Below, piece after piece: positions 32,803-41,451 of a stretch of 60,673 nt of DNA. The notes beneath the pieces were generated by a model that searched no databases, was not told the origin of the DNA, and saw only the letters and a list, made by a program, of their open reading frames with translations. Source of the DNA: Micromonospora rosaria (GTDB lineage Bacteria > Actinomycetota > Actinomycetes > Mycobacteriales > Micromonosporaceae). The stretch spans positions 1 to 60,673 of the forward strand of contig NZ_LRQV01000029.1 of assembly GCF_001567585.1 (NCBI RefSeq), written 5' to 3'. How positions within the stretch are numbered: the first letter of the stretch is position 1; every line of letters begins with the position of its first letter. Both the position numbers and the translations under genes were made by a program.

Positions 32803-32982
32803 TCACCGGGCCTGCTCGGCCGGCGCGTTGGGCACAGCCCAGATCGCGCCGAGCGCGCCCAGCGTGGCGATGGCCACGCCCACCCACTCGGCCGGGGTGA
32901 CCTGCCCGTCGGTCAGCGCGGTGCCCAGGGCGGTCAGCCCCGCCACGGCCGCGCCGGTGATCGCCTTCGCGTACGTCTTCAC
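32803..32982 (-). CDS. Small holin-like membrane protein
   Basis: A 59-residue protein with two hydrophobic helices, AITGAAVAGLTALGTAL and WVGVAIATLGALGAIWAVPN, separated by a short polar turn. This pattern is common for putative holins of actinophages. It is the last gene of the late operon and lies just beyond the endolysin and a coiled-coil membrane protein, as expected for a lysis cassette. AAGGGA precedes the GTG at 32982. Confidence 0.65.
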   Translation of the reverse strand: MKTYAKAITGAAVAGLTALGTALTDGQVTPAEWVGVAIATLGALGAIWAVPNAPAEQAR

Positions 32983-32993
32983 AGTGCGTCCCT

Positions 32994-33290
32994 TCAGTTC
33001 GTGATCTTCGGCAGCAGGGCCAGGGCCAGGGCGGTCATGGACAGCAGGACGGCGGCGGCCGGCAACGGCCACAGACGGGCCTCCACCGCCCGGACCCTGT
33101 CCTCCAAGTCCTTGATGCGGGGTGACGGCCGGACCTCTTCCACGGCCCGCAAGCGGGTCTCGTGGTCGCGGATGTCCTCGCCGTGTCCCTCGGTCTGGCT
33201 GGCGATCCGGTCCACCGAGGCGGTGAGCCGGATCAGGGCGTCGTAGATGTCCCGCGAGGTGATCATCACGGGGCCGAGCGGGTCGGTCAC
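32994..33290 (-). CDS. Coiled-coil protein with C-terminal membrane anchor
   Basis: A 98-residue protein: an N-terminal helix (ITSRDIYDALIRLTASVDRI), a charged coiled coil (DHETRLRAVEE...IKDLEDRVRAVEARL) and one C-terminal membrane helix (AAAVLLSMTALALALL). This layout resembles XhlA/haemolysin-type phage proteins that assist lysis. The GTG at 33290 overlaps the endolysin stop by four bases. Confidence 0.68.
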   Translation of the reverse strand: MTDPLGPVMITSRDIYDALIRLTASVDRIASQTEGHGEDIRDHETRLRAVEEVRPSPRIKDLEDRVRAVEARLWPLPAAAVLLSMTALALALLPKITN

Positions 33291-33961
33291 GGTGCTGCCC
33301 CGGTGGCGGTGACCTCGCCGGTGATGGTCAGGCGGGCGGGCAGGGTGCCGGGCGGACCGGCGGGACCGGCGGGGCCCCGGGCGCCGGCCGGACCGGCAGG
33401 GCCCGCCGGGCCGCGCGCACCGCCCGCCTTCATCGCGGCCGTGAACGCCGACTGCGTACGCGGGCCCCACCGGTCGTCGATCGGTCCCGGGTCGAAGCCC
33501 GCGCTCTTGAGCGACTCCTGGATGCCCTTGACCAATCCGGTCATGTCTCCTCCGATTCCCCACGAGCTGGTGTTGTCGTATGGCCCGCCGGACTTGCCGT
33601 CCGGGCCGGTGCCGACGCTGATGTGCACGTGCGTCGTGTGGGGGTTGGAGCCGGTGTACGGCCGCCATCCCTCACTGGCCCTGGCCACGCTCCAGATCCG
33701 CCGGTTGAAGATCACGTACTTGAGCGCCGGGTGGCGCGGCGCGGCCACCAGGTCGGCGGCAAAGTCGGCGAGCCGGAGACCCTTGTCGCCGAGCACGTCG
33801 ATCGCGCACACCACGTTCTGCCCGTTGGGGTTGTGGTCGGAGGGCCGTCCCCGGTGGGCGGCGTCCCCGATCGTCCACACCGTGGTCCCCGGGTGCAGGG
33901 CCCGGATCTCGGCGGTCAAGGTCTCCAGGCTGCGCGCCAGCCTCCACGACGCCATGGTCAT
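33287..33961 (-). CDS. Endolysin: M15-like peptidase with peptidoglycan-binding and collagen-like regions
   Basis: A 224-residue lysin. The N-terminal domain (about 10-118) has zinc-ligand motifs of M15/VanY-type peptidases: RPSDHNPNGQNVVCAIDV (His43, Asp55) and THVHIS (His111/113). A PG-binding-like repeat (about 141-179, GLVKGIQESLKSAGFDPGPI) follows, then a collagen-like Gly-Pro-Ala stretch (183-205) and a short beta tail. It would cut cell-wall peptides at the end of infection. Two ATGs (33961, 33955) are possible; GGGAG suits either. The collagen-like repeat is more usual for tail fibres than for lysins. Confidence 0.82.
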   Translation of the reverse strand: MTMASWRLARSLETLTAEIRALHPGTTVWTIGDAAHRGRPSDHNPNGQNVVCAIDVLGDKGLRLADFAADLVAAPRHPALKYVIFNRRIWSVARASEGWRPYTGSNPHTTHVHISVGTGPDGKSGGPYDNTSSWGIGGDMTGLVKGIQESLKSAGFDPGPIDDRWGPRTQSAFTAAMKAGGARGPAGPAGPAGARGPAGPAGPPGTLPARLTITGEVTATGAAP

Positions 33962-33977
33962 GCTCTCCCGTCTCTCG

Positions 33978-34274
33978 TCACGGCTCGATCGCCTGCCAGT
34001 GGAGCTGCACGGTGACCGTCGCCGACGACACCAGGTCGACCCGCACCGTCATCGCCGTGGTGCTGACCGAGGTGACCACCGCCGACGACCGGGCGGCCGA
34101 CGCTGCGGAACTGACCACCTGGCACAGCACGCGCGGCGCAGCCGAGAACGGCGTCGGGAAGGTCACCGTCACGCTGCTGGTGGTGCTGGCGGTGAACGAC
34201 ACCGACGCGACATCGGCCTGGTAACCCCGGGACCGGAACGGCGTAATCACCTGGCCGGGCAACAAGTTCCCCAC
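33978..34274 (-). CDS. Small tail-associated protein, lectin-like
   Basis: A 98-residue all-beta protein. VTVTFPTPFSAAPRVLCQVV in the middle resembles the H-type-lectin/gp37-like pattern found in phage tail-tip accessory proteins, which bind sugars. It sits directly after the large tail-tip gene, which fits a receptor-binding role. Homology is short, so the call is tentative. Confidence 0.6.
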   Translation of the reverse strand: MGNLLPGQVITPFRSRGYQADVASVSFTASTTSSVTVTFPTPFSAAPRVLCQVVSSAASAARSSAVVTSVSTTAMTVRVDLVSSATVTVQLHWQAIEP

Positions 34275-34288
34275 GCTCTACCTCCTGC

Positions 34289-37200
34289 TCACAGGGCCAC
34301 CACGGCCGGGGTCCACACGGTGACCGGCGTCCCCGCGCCCCACCCGCGCTGGACGCCGTTGACGCCCCGGGCGGACAGGGTCACGAGCTGCGGGCTGACG
34401 ACCGACACGTTGTCGATCTGCACGGTCAGGGTGCCGTTCGTGTTGCCGGTCATCCGACGGGCGACGATGCCGGCCCGGGTCGCCCCGGGCAGCGGCGCCG
34501 GGTCGGTGGTCTGGACGTCCCACGCCGTCGGCTCGGCCGCGTTGGACGCCCACACGCGCGCCCTGATCAGGTTGCCGGCGACCTCGGCCCGGATCGCCCG
34601 GGGCACGGTGCTGGAGTGCGTCACGGCGGCGGTGGCGCTGCCCAGCACGGTGACCGCGCCGGCCTCCCGTCGGATGATCCGGACCGCGATCGACCCGTCG
34701 GTGGCGACCTGGGCATCAATCCAGTAGTTCGTGCCCTGATCCGTGTAGCGCAGCAGCAACCCCAGGTTGATCGGTCCGCCGGCCGGGGTGGCAGGGGCGA
34801 GCACCCAGGCGCGGATGTCCTGCGTCTGCGCGCCCACGTCGAGCGTCGCCTGGTGCTCATCGTTGACCGTGGGCAGGGCGATCAGCCCGACACCGCCGGC
34901 CACCGAGTAGTTGGACGCCGAGCCTCGCGCCACGGTCCACGGGCTGCCCCACCCGCCGGCCGCCACGGTGCGCCCGAACACGTCGACCATCGACCGTTCG
35001 ATGCTGCTGGCCGTCACCTGCTCGCCGCCCACCCGCATCGGCAGCGGGAAGTCCTGCGGGTCCTCCGTCCAGGGGCCATCGGCCGCCGAGGTGGTCACCA
35101 GCATGGACATGCCGCTCGCCGTCAACCCGGTGGTGAAGCTGGCGTCCGGTGCCACCCGCTGCGGCCCGCCAACGGTGGCCACCGTGTACGGTCCCGCCGG
35201 CGTGAGCGTCCAGTCCAGGGTGCGGGTGTGCTGGTCGATGCGCTCGACGGTGGCCCGGACCATCTGCGACGTCGGACCCGGCGGCAGCCACGCGGGCAGC
35301 CCACCCAGGGCGAGAACCCGGCCGGCGTCCAGGGCGACGACCTCGGAAGCCAGCAGCGGATCGGTCGACCACGCCGGGTCGCCCAGCTCGACGCGGGCAC
35401 GCGGGTACCGGGCCTCATCCCACGTGCCCAGGTGCAACCGCCACCGGGCATGGTCGGCGACCTGCTCGTCCGACGCCAGGTTGAGCGTGTACGACGTGGT
35501 GTAGGTACCAACCCCGTCCGGCGGTCGCTGGACGGACAGCGGGCCGGTGGGCATCACGTACCGCTGCCGGCCGCCGCCAGTCCGCTCAACGGTGACGTCG
35601 TTGCGGACGTGGTCGACGTCGTCCGTCGGTTCGAGCGGCGGGGCCAGCCTGGCGTAGTCGATGGCCAGGGGCGGCTGGTTGTAGAGGCTGCTCAGCGCCC
35701 GGTACGTCAGGGCCTGCTGCTCGCGGGCCTCGCCGAGGATGCCGCCATCGGCCTCGGCACACTCCCGGATCAGCGAGAGGTAGTCCGAGGGCCCCTGCGC
35801 GCCCATCGGGCACGACGGGTCCGGACCCCGGGTAATCAGCATGGGTACGCCGACCTCGGCCGACAGCCGGGCGATCCGGTCGGTGGCCAGCTCGCCCGCG
35901 AACCCGCTGCTGGCGTCGCGGTACTGCCACGAGTCGAGGGGGATGGGCCGCGTGTCGACGGCCCAGTGCGACAACCGGGCGCCGGAGAACTGGCTGCCAG
36001 CGGCCACCTCGCCCCAGATCATCTGCCCGACGGTGCCAGCGAACGAGTCGCCGGCCCAGCCGTTGCCGGTGTACCAGACGTCCGACCCGACCTGGTGGTG
36101 CACCCATCCCCAGGTGGTGAGCGTGCCGACCTGCTGGACCTGGAGGCAGATGGCCACCCAGCCGAGGGGGTCGACGCCTGCGCCGTAGAGGCTCACCCGG
36201 CTCGACAACTCGGTGCCGGCCGAGTTGTACGCCGCCCACCGCAACCCGTTCTGACCGAGCTGAAGCTCCCACCGGTCGACGTTGCTGCCGGCCATCCGCA
36301 GGGACATGAACGGCCAGTCCTGGCCGGCGGCGGGCAGCGACTGGAGCCGGAACATCACGAACACCGACCAGTGAGAACTGCTGCGGCCGGCGACGCCGAT
36401 CGTGAGCCGTGACGAGCTGCCGGTCAGCCGCGCGCACGAGCTGGCGCCCGGAGGGCACTCCCGATCGGCGAACGCCACCGCCGTCGCGGACGCGCGGACG
36501 GCGTCCCGGGCGACGTTGGACGGGTTGCGGGTCTTCTCACCGTCTTCGAGGGGCAGGTAGCCGGCGGGGTCGCGGGCGATCAGGGTCTGGTACATCGGCG
36601 AGGTCAGCGCCTTGGTGCCCTGGCCCAGGCGCTCCAGGATGCCGGCGGCCTGCACCTCCACCCAGGTGTCGCCCCGGTCGGTGCCGTTGGCCTCCGGCGT
36701 CCACCGGGGCGGCCACGCCGACACCTCCATCAGGGCACGCCGGTCGATGACCTCCAGGTCGTCGTAGCGGAACTCGATCGGCTTGCTGTTGGAGTTGCCG
36801 GCGCCGACGCCGGACCGGATGCCGACCCAGCCGGCGGCGGCCAGCCGGCCGTCCACCGCGGTGATCTGCCAGTCGCGTGGCTCCCCGCCGGCGGCCGGGT
36901 CCCAGACGGACATGGCCAACCGGTCGGCCACCACGCTGGCGGCGACCCGCAGCGGCTGGCCAGTCCACCGCAGCCCCGGCACGGTGACCGGGCCGGCGAT
37001 CTGCCCGGCCGGGCCGTGCAGCGTCAGGGTCACCACCTCGGCCGTCGACACCTCCAACCGGGCCATGTAGTAGGTGTTGATGTCCTGCCCGCGCAACAGC
37101 AGGTTGGCCGGCTCGATGTTGCCGCCGGTGACGTCGGCGATCGGGCTGCTGACCGTGACCCGCAGCTCGGCATCCCGCCACCGTCGCGCGGTGTAGTAGG

Positions 37201-37597
37201 TGGCCCGGAACCCGGCGACGAAGGGCACACGGTGGATGCCGGTCCCGCCGGTCACCGGCATGTCCGTGCCGACGACCGGGCTCCCGGCGCCGAACCACGA
37301 CCAACCCGGACCCCACCCGCTGACCACGGTGCGGTCGAACTGGTCGGCCAGCTCGACCAGGCCGATCCGGACCGGGGTGTTGCGGCCCAAGACGCCGTAG
37401 TACGGGGAGCGCGGGTTGCGCGGGGAGTACCGGCCGTCGTTGGTGAAGACCAGGTCCATCGTGCCGGGGTCGCCCTCCGGCCGGGTGATCGTGATGCCGC
37501 CGCCGGAGTCCGCGACGGCCTGGCGGACGTCCTCGGTGACGTCCACCCAGCCCAGCGTCCCGCCGAGATACAGCTCGGCCCGCAGGTCGTTACGCAT
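34289..37597 (-). CDS. Large minor tail / tail-tip protein
   Basis: A 1102-residue protein. The N-terminus (MRNDLRAELYLGG, then TNDGRYSPRNPRSPYYGVLG) matches minor tail proteins of actinobacteriophages. A LamG-like jelly-roll region lies around residues 350-560 (WELQLGQNGLRWAAYNS, WVAICLQVQQVGTLTTWGWV). The C-terminal third is beta-rich and may carry host-binding modules. The ATG at 37597 overlaps the tape-measure stop by eight bases; the long open frame before it is the tape-measure gene's other frame. Confidence 0.85.
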   Translation of the reverse strand: MRNDLRAELYLGGTLGWVDVTEDVRQAVADSGGGITITRPEGDPGTMDLVFTNDGRYSPRNPRSPYYGVLGRNTPVRIGLVELADQFDRTVVSGWGPGWSWFGAGSPVVGTDMPVTGGTGIHRVPFVAGFRATYYTARRWRDAELRVTVSSPIADVTGGNIEPANLLLRGQDINTYYMARLEVSTAEVVTLTLHGPAGQIAGPVTVPGLRWTGQPLRVAASVVADRLAMSVWDPAAGGEPRDWQITAVDGRLAAAGWVGIRSGVGAGNSNSKPIEFRYDDLEVIDRRALMEVSAWPPRWTPEANGTDRGDTWVEVQAAGILERLGQGTKALTSPMYQTLIARDPAGYLPLEDGEKTRNPSNVARDAVRASATAVAFADRECPPGASSCARLTGSSSRLTIGVAGRSSSHWSVFVMFRLQSLPAAGQDWPFMSLRMAGSNVDRWELQLGQNGLRWAAYNSAGTELSSRVSLYGAGVDPLGWVAICLQVQQVGTLTTWGWVHHQVGSDVWYTGNGWAGDSFAGTVGQMIWGEVAAGSQFSGARLSHWAVDTRPIPLDSWQYRDASSGFAGELATDRIARLSAEVGVPMLITRGPDPSCPMGAQGPSDYLSLIRECAEADGGILGEAREQQALTYRALSSLYNQPPLAIDYARLAPPLEPTDDVDHVRNDVTVERTGGGRQRYVMPTGPLSVQRPPDGVGTYTTSYTLNLASDEQVADHARWRLHLGTWDEARYPRARVELGDPAWSTDPLLASEVVALDAGRVLALGGLPAWLPPGPTSQMVRATVERIDQHTRTLDWTLTPAGPYTVATVGGPQRVAPDASFTTGLTASGMSMLVTTSAADGPWTEDPQDFPLPMRVGGEQVTASSIERSMVDVFGRTVAAGGWGSPWTVARGSASNYSVAGGVGLIALPTVNDEHQATLDVGAQTQDIRAWVLAPATPAGGPINLGLLLRYTDQGTNYWIDAQVATDGSIAVRIIRREAGAVTVLGSATAAVTHSSTVPRAIRAEVAGNLIRARVWASNAAEPTAWDVQTTDPAPLPGATRAGIVARRMTGNTNGTLTVQIDNVSVVSPQLVTLSARGVNGVQRGWGAGTPVTVWTPAVVAL

Positions 37598-39122
37598 TCC
37601 GGGGCCCCAACACGCGCTGGACGTCGCCGCCCATGCGCCCAATCTCCGGGCGCAGCAGCTCGACCAGCAGCGCGCCGACGCGCCGGTCGTTGGCGTCGAC
37701 CCGCAGCACCACCACACCGTCGCCCCGGGACGCGGACGGCGACGACACCCGCTCACCAGCTTGAAGGACGGCCAGGACGTTCTCGCCGGGGCGGCCGGGT
37801 ATCGTGCCGCCGGAGTGGAAGGTGGGCAGTTGCGGGGCGCTGACCGTCTTGCCGGAGAGGAACGGCACCCAGCCGGGCACCGTCCACGACAGGCGACCGA
37901 CCGTGTTGTTCCACGCGGTCGAGACGGCGTTGAACCCGGCACGGAACGGTGCGGACACGTACCCGCCGATCTTCTTGAAGGCACCCCAGATCCGGCCCGG
38001 CATCGACAGGTAGTAGTCGAGCGCGGTGCCGCCGACGCGCTTGATCCAGTCCCACGCGGCCTTCACCGGCTCGCCGATCTTGGACCAGATCCACCGCCAT
38101 GAATCCTGGAACCAGGTCGTTTTCGTCGCGACCCACACGATCGCTCCGACCAGGGCGCCGATCGCCAGCACGATCAGGCCGATCGGGTTGGCGCTCATCG
38201 CGAGGTTCCACGCCCACTGCGCGGCCGTCGCGACGCCGGTGGCCACCGCCCCGGCCACGGCGGCGATCCGGCTGGCGGTCGTCGCCGCCGCAGCCCGCAT
38301 CGCCGAGATGCTGACGGCCTGGTTGGCCATCGCCAGGAGGTTGACGGTGCCGACCAGGCCCATCGCCGCCGTGGACACCAACTCGATCTCGCTGCCCCAC
38401 CGGGTCAGGGTCGACGGGTCGGCGGCCTTCTGCGCGTCGTTCAGGTTGAGCTGCGCGTCCTTGGCGTCCCGGTTGGCCTGTGCCATGTCCCGGCCGGCCT
38501 GCGCGGCGTCCTCGTTGGCCTGCGACAGATCGGCCTGCGCCTGCTCTGCGTCGAGGCCGGCTTGCTTCAGATCCTGTTGGGCCTGCGACAGGTCCAGGGC
38601 GGCCTGCTTCGCCTCGTCGGAGTCCTTCCCGTGCTTCTTGACGGCGTCGTTGTACGCCTCCTGAGCGGCGGCAGCGTCCAGGCCTGCCTGCTTCTGGTCG
38701 ATCAGCGCCTGCTCCGCGTCGAGGCCGGCTTGCTTCGCGTCGAGCTGGGCCTGGTTGAGGTCGAGCTGCGCCTGACGGAGGTCGCCCAGGGCCTGCTCGG
38801 CGTCCAGGCCGGCCTGCTCGACGTCGGCCAGGGCGCGGGCCTGCGCCTGCGCCCGGTCCGCGCCCCGGTTCTGGAGAGCCGCCAGCGCCGACACGGTGCC
38901 CCCGGCGTCGCCGATGGCGGTGGACATGCCGGTGGCGGCCGACCCGAGCCGGCTCATCCGGTCGGTGTAGTCGCGGGCCGCGCCGCCGGCCTTGGTGATG
39001 TCCGCGCCGGCCCTGGCTGCCGCGTCCCCGACGCCGGTGGTGGCCTGCTGCGCCCGCTGGCTGGCCTTCTCCAGCGCGCTCGCGTCACCGGCGAAGGTGA
39101 GCGTGACTGCGTTGCCGGCCAT
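37590..39122 (-). CDS. Tape measure protein with exact heptad repeats
   Basis: A 510-residue protein. Residues ~100-255 form a coiled coil made of near-perfect heptads of pattern QAxxDxx (for example QAGLDAE, QALGDLR, QAQLDLN), about fifteen in all, split by one linker (EAYNDAVKKHGKDSDEAK). A hydrophobic segment typical of tape measures follows (SANPIGLIVLAIGALVGAIV, about 325-345), then Trp-rich and Gly-rich regions. Its length sets tail length; 510 residues is short for a siphophage. Position after the tail chaperone and gp10-like gene supports the call. Its ATG overlaps the upstream stop (TGATG). Confidence 0.87.
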   Translation of the reverse strand: MAGNAVTLTFAGDASALEKASQRAQQATTGVGDAAARAGADITKAGGAARDYTDRMSRLGSAATGMSTAIGDAGGTVSALAALQNRGADRAQAQARALADVEQAGLDAEQALGDLRQAQLDLNQAQLDAKQAGLDAEQALIDQKQAGLDAAAAQEAYNDAVKKHGKDSDEAKQAALDLSQAQQDLKQAGLDAEQAQADLSQANEDAAQAGRDMAQANRDAKDAQLNLNDAQKAADPSTLTRWGSEIELVSTAAMGLVGTVNLLAMANQAVSISAMRAAAATTASRIAAVAGAVATGVATAAQWAWNLAMSANPIGLIVLAIGALVGAIVWVATKTTWFQDSWRWIWSKIGEPVKAAWDWIKRVGGTALDYYLSMPGRIWGAFKKIGGYVSAPFRAGFNAVSTAWNNTVGRLSWTVPGWVPFLSGKTVSAPQLPTFHSGGTIPGRPGENVLAVLQAGERVSSPSASRGDGVVVLRVDANDRRVGALLVELLRPEIGRMGGDVQRVLGPRNA

Positions 39123-39538
39123 CAGTCGGCGTCCAGACCGGCCGCCGCCACCGCGCCGAGCAGCGACCGCTCCAACACCCGCGCGAACTCGTCCCGCTTG
39201 GCGTGGAACGCCGGGTACACGTACCGGCCGCCCTTCCGGAACTCGCGCGGCGCCGGCCGGCCCTTGATCCGGCCCTCACCGCCGTAGTCCAGCCACGGCA
39301 TGTACGGGGCCCGGTTCGATCCGGCGGACACCCGCGATGCGGTCCGCGTCGACCGGGCCTTGACCGACGCCTGTGCCCGGCCGGTCCGGCGCGGGATCAT
39401 CGGCCGGGCGGTGTCCACCACGATCTGCGCCGCCGTGTTGTGCGCCAGCCGCAGCCCCTTCGGCAGCTCCGCGTCGAGCTTGCGCAGCGACCGGTTGAAC
39501 GCCGCCAGGCCCTCGATCCGGATCGGCTCGAACACCAC
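39122..39538 (-). CDS. HK97 gp10-like head-tail joining protein
   Basis: A 138-residue protein with LAHNTAAQIVVDTARPMIPR and YVYPAFHAKRDEFARVLER, typical of the HK97-gp10 tail-completion family. It usually sits before the tail tube gene, but here it lies between the tail chaperone and the tape measure, an unusual position. GAGGTGA lies before the GTG at 39538, seven bases after the frameshifted chaperone ends. Confidence 0.72.
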   Translation of the reverse strand: MVFEPIRIEGLAAFNRSLRKLDAELPKGLRLAHNTAAQIVVDTARPMIPRRTGRAQASVKARSTRTASRVSAGSNRAPYMPWLDYGGEGRIKGRPAPREFRKGGRYVYPAFHAKRDEFARVLERSLLGAVAAAGLDAD

Positions 39539-39545
39539 GCCCCGC

Positions 39546-40029
39546 TCACCTCCCCGCCATCAACGCGGCCAGCTCCTGCCGCTGCGCCTTGCGCGCGTAG
39601 TAGATCCACCAGTGCGTGTACTCATCGCCGGACACCTCGGCGCGCATCCGGGCCACGGTCATCCCCAGCCGCTCGGCCAGGAAGTGGTCGAACTCCAGCC
39701 CCGGATCAGCCTGGAAGGCTTTTGTACGCCTCCTTGTCGGCGCGGCCGGCGATCCCCGACAGCCGGTTGATCGTGTTCGAGATCGCCTCGATCTCCCCGA
39801 ACGGCGCGACCTGAATCAACTCCCGGGCCTCGTCCTCGGTCAGCTCCGGGTCGACCAGCGCCCAGGACAGCGACCGCGGCTCCATGTCCCGGCCCTCGTT
39901 CATGCCCTTGCTGATCTCCACGATCTGCCCACGGGTCAGCCCCCGCACCCGCACCGTGCCCACCCCGGGCAGCTCCACGTCTTCCTCGGGGCAACGCGGC
40001 CGGAACAGCGCGGCCTTGTCGACAGCCAC
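39546..40029 (-). CDS. Frameshifted tail assembly chaperone (G-T type fusion)
   Basis: The predicted 160-residue product reads 103 residues in frame 0 to Lys (AAA, 39723-39721), slips +1 on AAAA (39723-39720), then continues for 57 residues: AFQADPGLEFDHFLAERLGM and on to YYARKAQRQELAALMAGR. This second part resembles the C-terminal extension of tail chaperones, and no start codon or ribosome binding site suits it as a separate gene. Direction +1 is inferred because tRNA-Lys can re-pair with AAA one base forward, while a -1 shift reaches a stop with a nonsense tail. Confidence 0.75.
39706..40029 (-). CDS. Tail assembly chaperone, short form
   Basis: A 107-residue protein from the ATG at 40029, ending SLPG-stop after the slippery AAAA. 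RGLTRGQIVEISKGMNEGRD and DPELTEDEARELIQVAPFGE match phage tail assembly chaperones, which load onto the tape measure before tube polymerisation. Placed between the tail tube gene and the tape measure region as expected. Confidence 0.82.
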   Translation of the reverse strand: MAVDKAALFRPRCPEEDVELPGVGTVRVRGLTRGQIVEISKGMNEGRDMEPRSLSWALVDPELTEDEARELIQVAPFGEIEAISNTINRLSGIAGRADKEAYKSLPG

Positions 40030-40041
40030 CGTCGTCTCTCC

Positions 40042-40446
40042 TTACGTCTGGGTCGTCTCGGCGACGTCGCCGCTGATGGTGAACTGCGCCGACCAGGTGA
40101 CGTTGTCGGCGACCGGACTGGTTTCCACGTACTGCGTGCACAGGGCCTGGAAGGTCTGCTCGGGCTTGCCCGTGCCGCTGCCCTCCGGCCGGCGGATGAT
40201 CTCCACCACCTGCCCGACCAGCGGGTTCAACACCGCGTGCGGGCCGGTCACCGCCGTGTTCTCGTACACGCCGCCGCAGGTGAACTGCCCGCTCAGCAGG
40301 CCACCGGTGTGCACCTCGGCGTTCTTGCCGTAGGAGGTCACGTTGTGCGAGGCCGCGCCCCGGGTCATCTCGCTGGTGTTCGTCCAGGTGCTGATGTCGT
40401 CCCCGGCGACCTCGATCTCCGTGAATCTGCCGTGCTGCCAGCCCAT
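40042..40446 (-). CDS. Major tail (tube) protein
   Basis: A 134-residue beta-rich protein (ISTWTNTSEMTRGAASHNVT, GQFTCGGVYENTAV, NVTWSAQFTISGDVAE). Size, composition and location directly before the tail chaperone match siphophage tube proteins. Start ATG at 40446, one base from the upstream stop. Confidence 0.8.
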   Translation of the reverse strand: MGWQHGRFTEIEVAGDDISTWTNTSEMTRGAASHNVTSYGKNAEVHTGGLLSGQFTCGGVYENTAVTGPHAVLNPLVGQVVEIIRRPEGSGTGKPEQTFQALCTQYVETSPVADNVTWSAQFTISGDVAETTQT

Positions 40447-40851
40447 TCAGGCCCCCTGTCCCGTGATGTCGAGGTGGAACATGGCCGCCAGGTACTCGTT
40501 GCCCGCGTAGCTGACGACGTCGAAATCGGCCGACGTGACCCGCGCCGAGCAGGTCGTGAAGACGTACGCCTCGAACGCTGCCTTGACGCTCTTCGGCCCG
40601 GACCCGTCGGCGTACTCGGCGATCTCCCGCCGCGCCTCCGGCGACGTCGGCCGGGCCACCAGCACCAGCACCGGCCAGTCCTCGATCCGGTCCGACCCCC
40701 GCCCGTACGTCGCGTCGAACGTGATGGCCTCGGGCAGCGGCACCAGGGCGGCCGGCGGATGAACCCGCTGCACACCCCAGTCCGCCACGTTCAGGCCCTC
40801 GATCGTGCCGAGCGCCGCCCGCAGCTCTTCCGCGACCGCGTCCAGGTTCAT
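40447..40851 (-). CDS. Tail terminator / head-tail connector protein
   Basis: A 134-residue protein (MNLDAVAEELRAALGTIEGL at the start, FDVVSYAGNEYLAAMFHLDI near the end). It resembles tail-terminator or minor connector proteins, which cap the tail tube. The ATG overlaps the upstream stop by one base (TGATG). Confidence 0.65.
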   Translation of the reverse strand: MNLDAVAEELRAALGTIEGLNVADWGVQRVHPPAALVPLPEAITFDATYGRGSDRIEDWPVLVLVARPTSPEARREIAEYADGSGPKSVKAAFEAYVFTTCSARVTSADFDVVSYAGNEYLAAMFHLDITGQGA

Positions 40852-41441
40852 CAGCCCACCCTTCGCCGGCGGGACAGCCCCGCCAGGGTCGTCGCCACGT
40901 CCGGATCGAGGCGGGCCAGCAGCCGCAACTCGCTGCCGTCGGACGGCGACCCGGCCACCCCGTACGGGGAGTCCCGCCGAGCCGACCACCGCGACACCTG
41001 CAACTTGGCCGCGCCGACCACCCCGGCCGGCACGGCCGACCAGCCCCACCGGGCCGACACGACCACCGGGCTATCCGGCCAGTCCGGGAAGCCGATCCGC
41101 TCGTACGGCCGGCCACGCTCCGGCGCCTCGTCGGGCAGCAGCACCGCCCCGCTGGTGGCCAGCGGCACCCCGCCGACGGTCAGGCCGGTCGGGTCCTGGA
41201 CGTCGTCGACCTCCAGCAGCCACAGCCCCGACACCACGTCGAACGCTGCCGGCCGCCGGTACGTCCGCGCGGTCGCCGTGTCGACCTGGCCGAACTGCCG
41301 GTTCGTCTTCTTGTCGATCGCGCGGGACGCGGCCGTGCACCAGGTCTCCAGGTCCGCCTCGTCCGGCGTGGACGACGTCGACGACATGCGGATGTACTCC
41401 GCCGCGTCCTCGGCGGACAGGTAGTCAGGTGCCCAGGGCAC
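40851..41441 (-). CDS. Head-tail adaptor (HK97 gp6-like)
   Basis: A 196-residue protein. YLSAEDAAEYIRMSSTSSTP and DLETWCTAASRAIDKKTNRQ form the N-terminal helices, and DSPVVVSARWGWSAVPAGVV is the Trp-rich motif seen in gp6-type adaptors that form a ring under the portal. GGGAG is seven bases before the GTG at 41441. Confidence 0.75.
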   Translation of the reverse strand: MPWAPDYLSAEDAAEYIRMSSTSSTPDEADLETWCTAASRAIDKKTNRQFGQVDTATARTYRRPAAFDVVSGLWLLEVDDVQDPTGLTVGGVPLATSGAVLLPDEAPERGRPYERIGFPDWPDSPVVVSARWGWSAVPAGVVGAAKLQVSRWSARRDSPYGVAGSPSDGSELRLLARLDPDVATTLAGLSRRRRVG

Positions 41442-41451
41442 GGCCGCTCCC

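Noticed and set aside
32378..33004. Small open frames across the hairpin array and holin region
   Set aside because: They have no ribosome binding site, overlap strong hairpins and show no protein-like composition.
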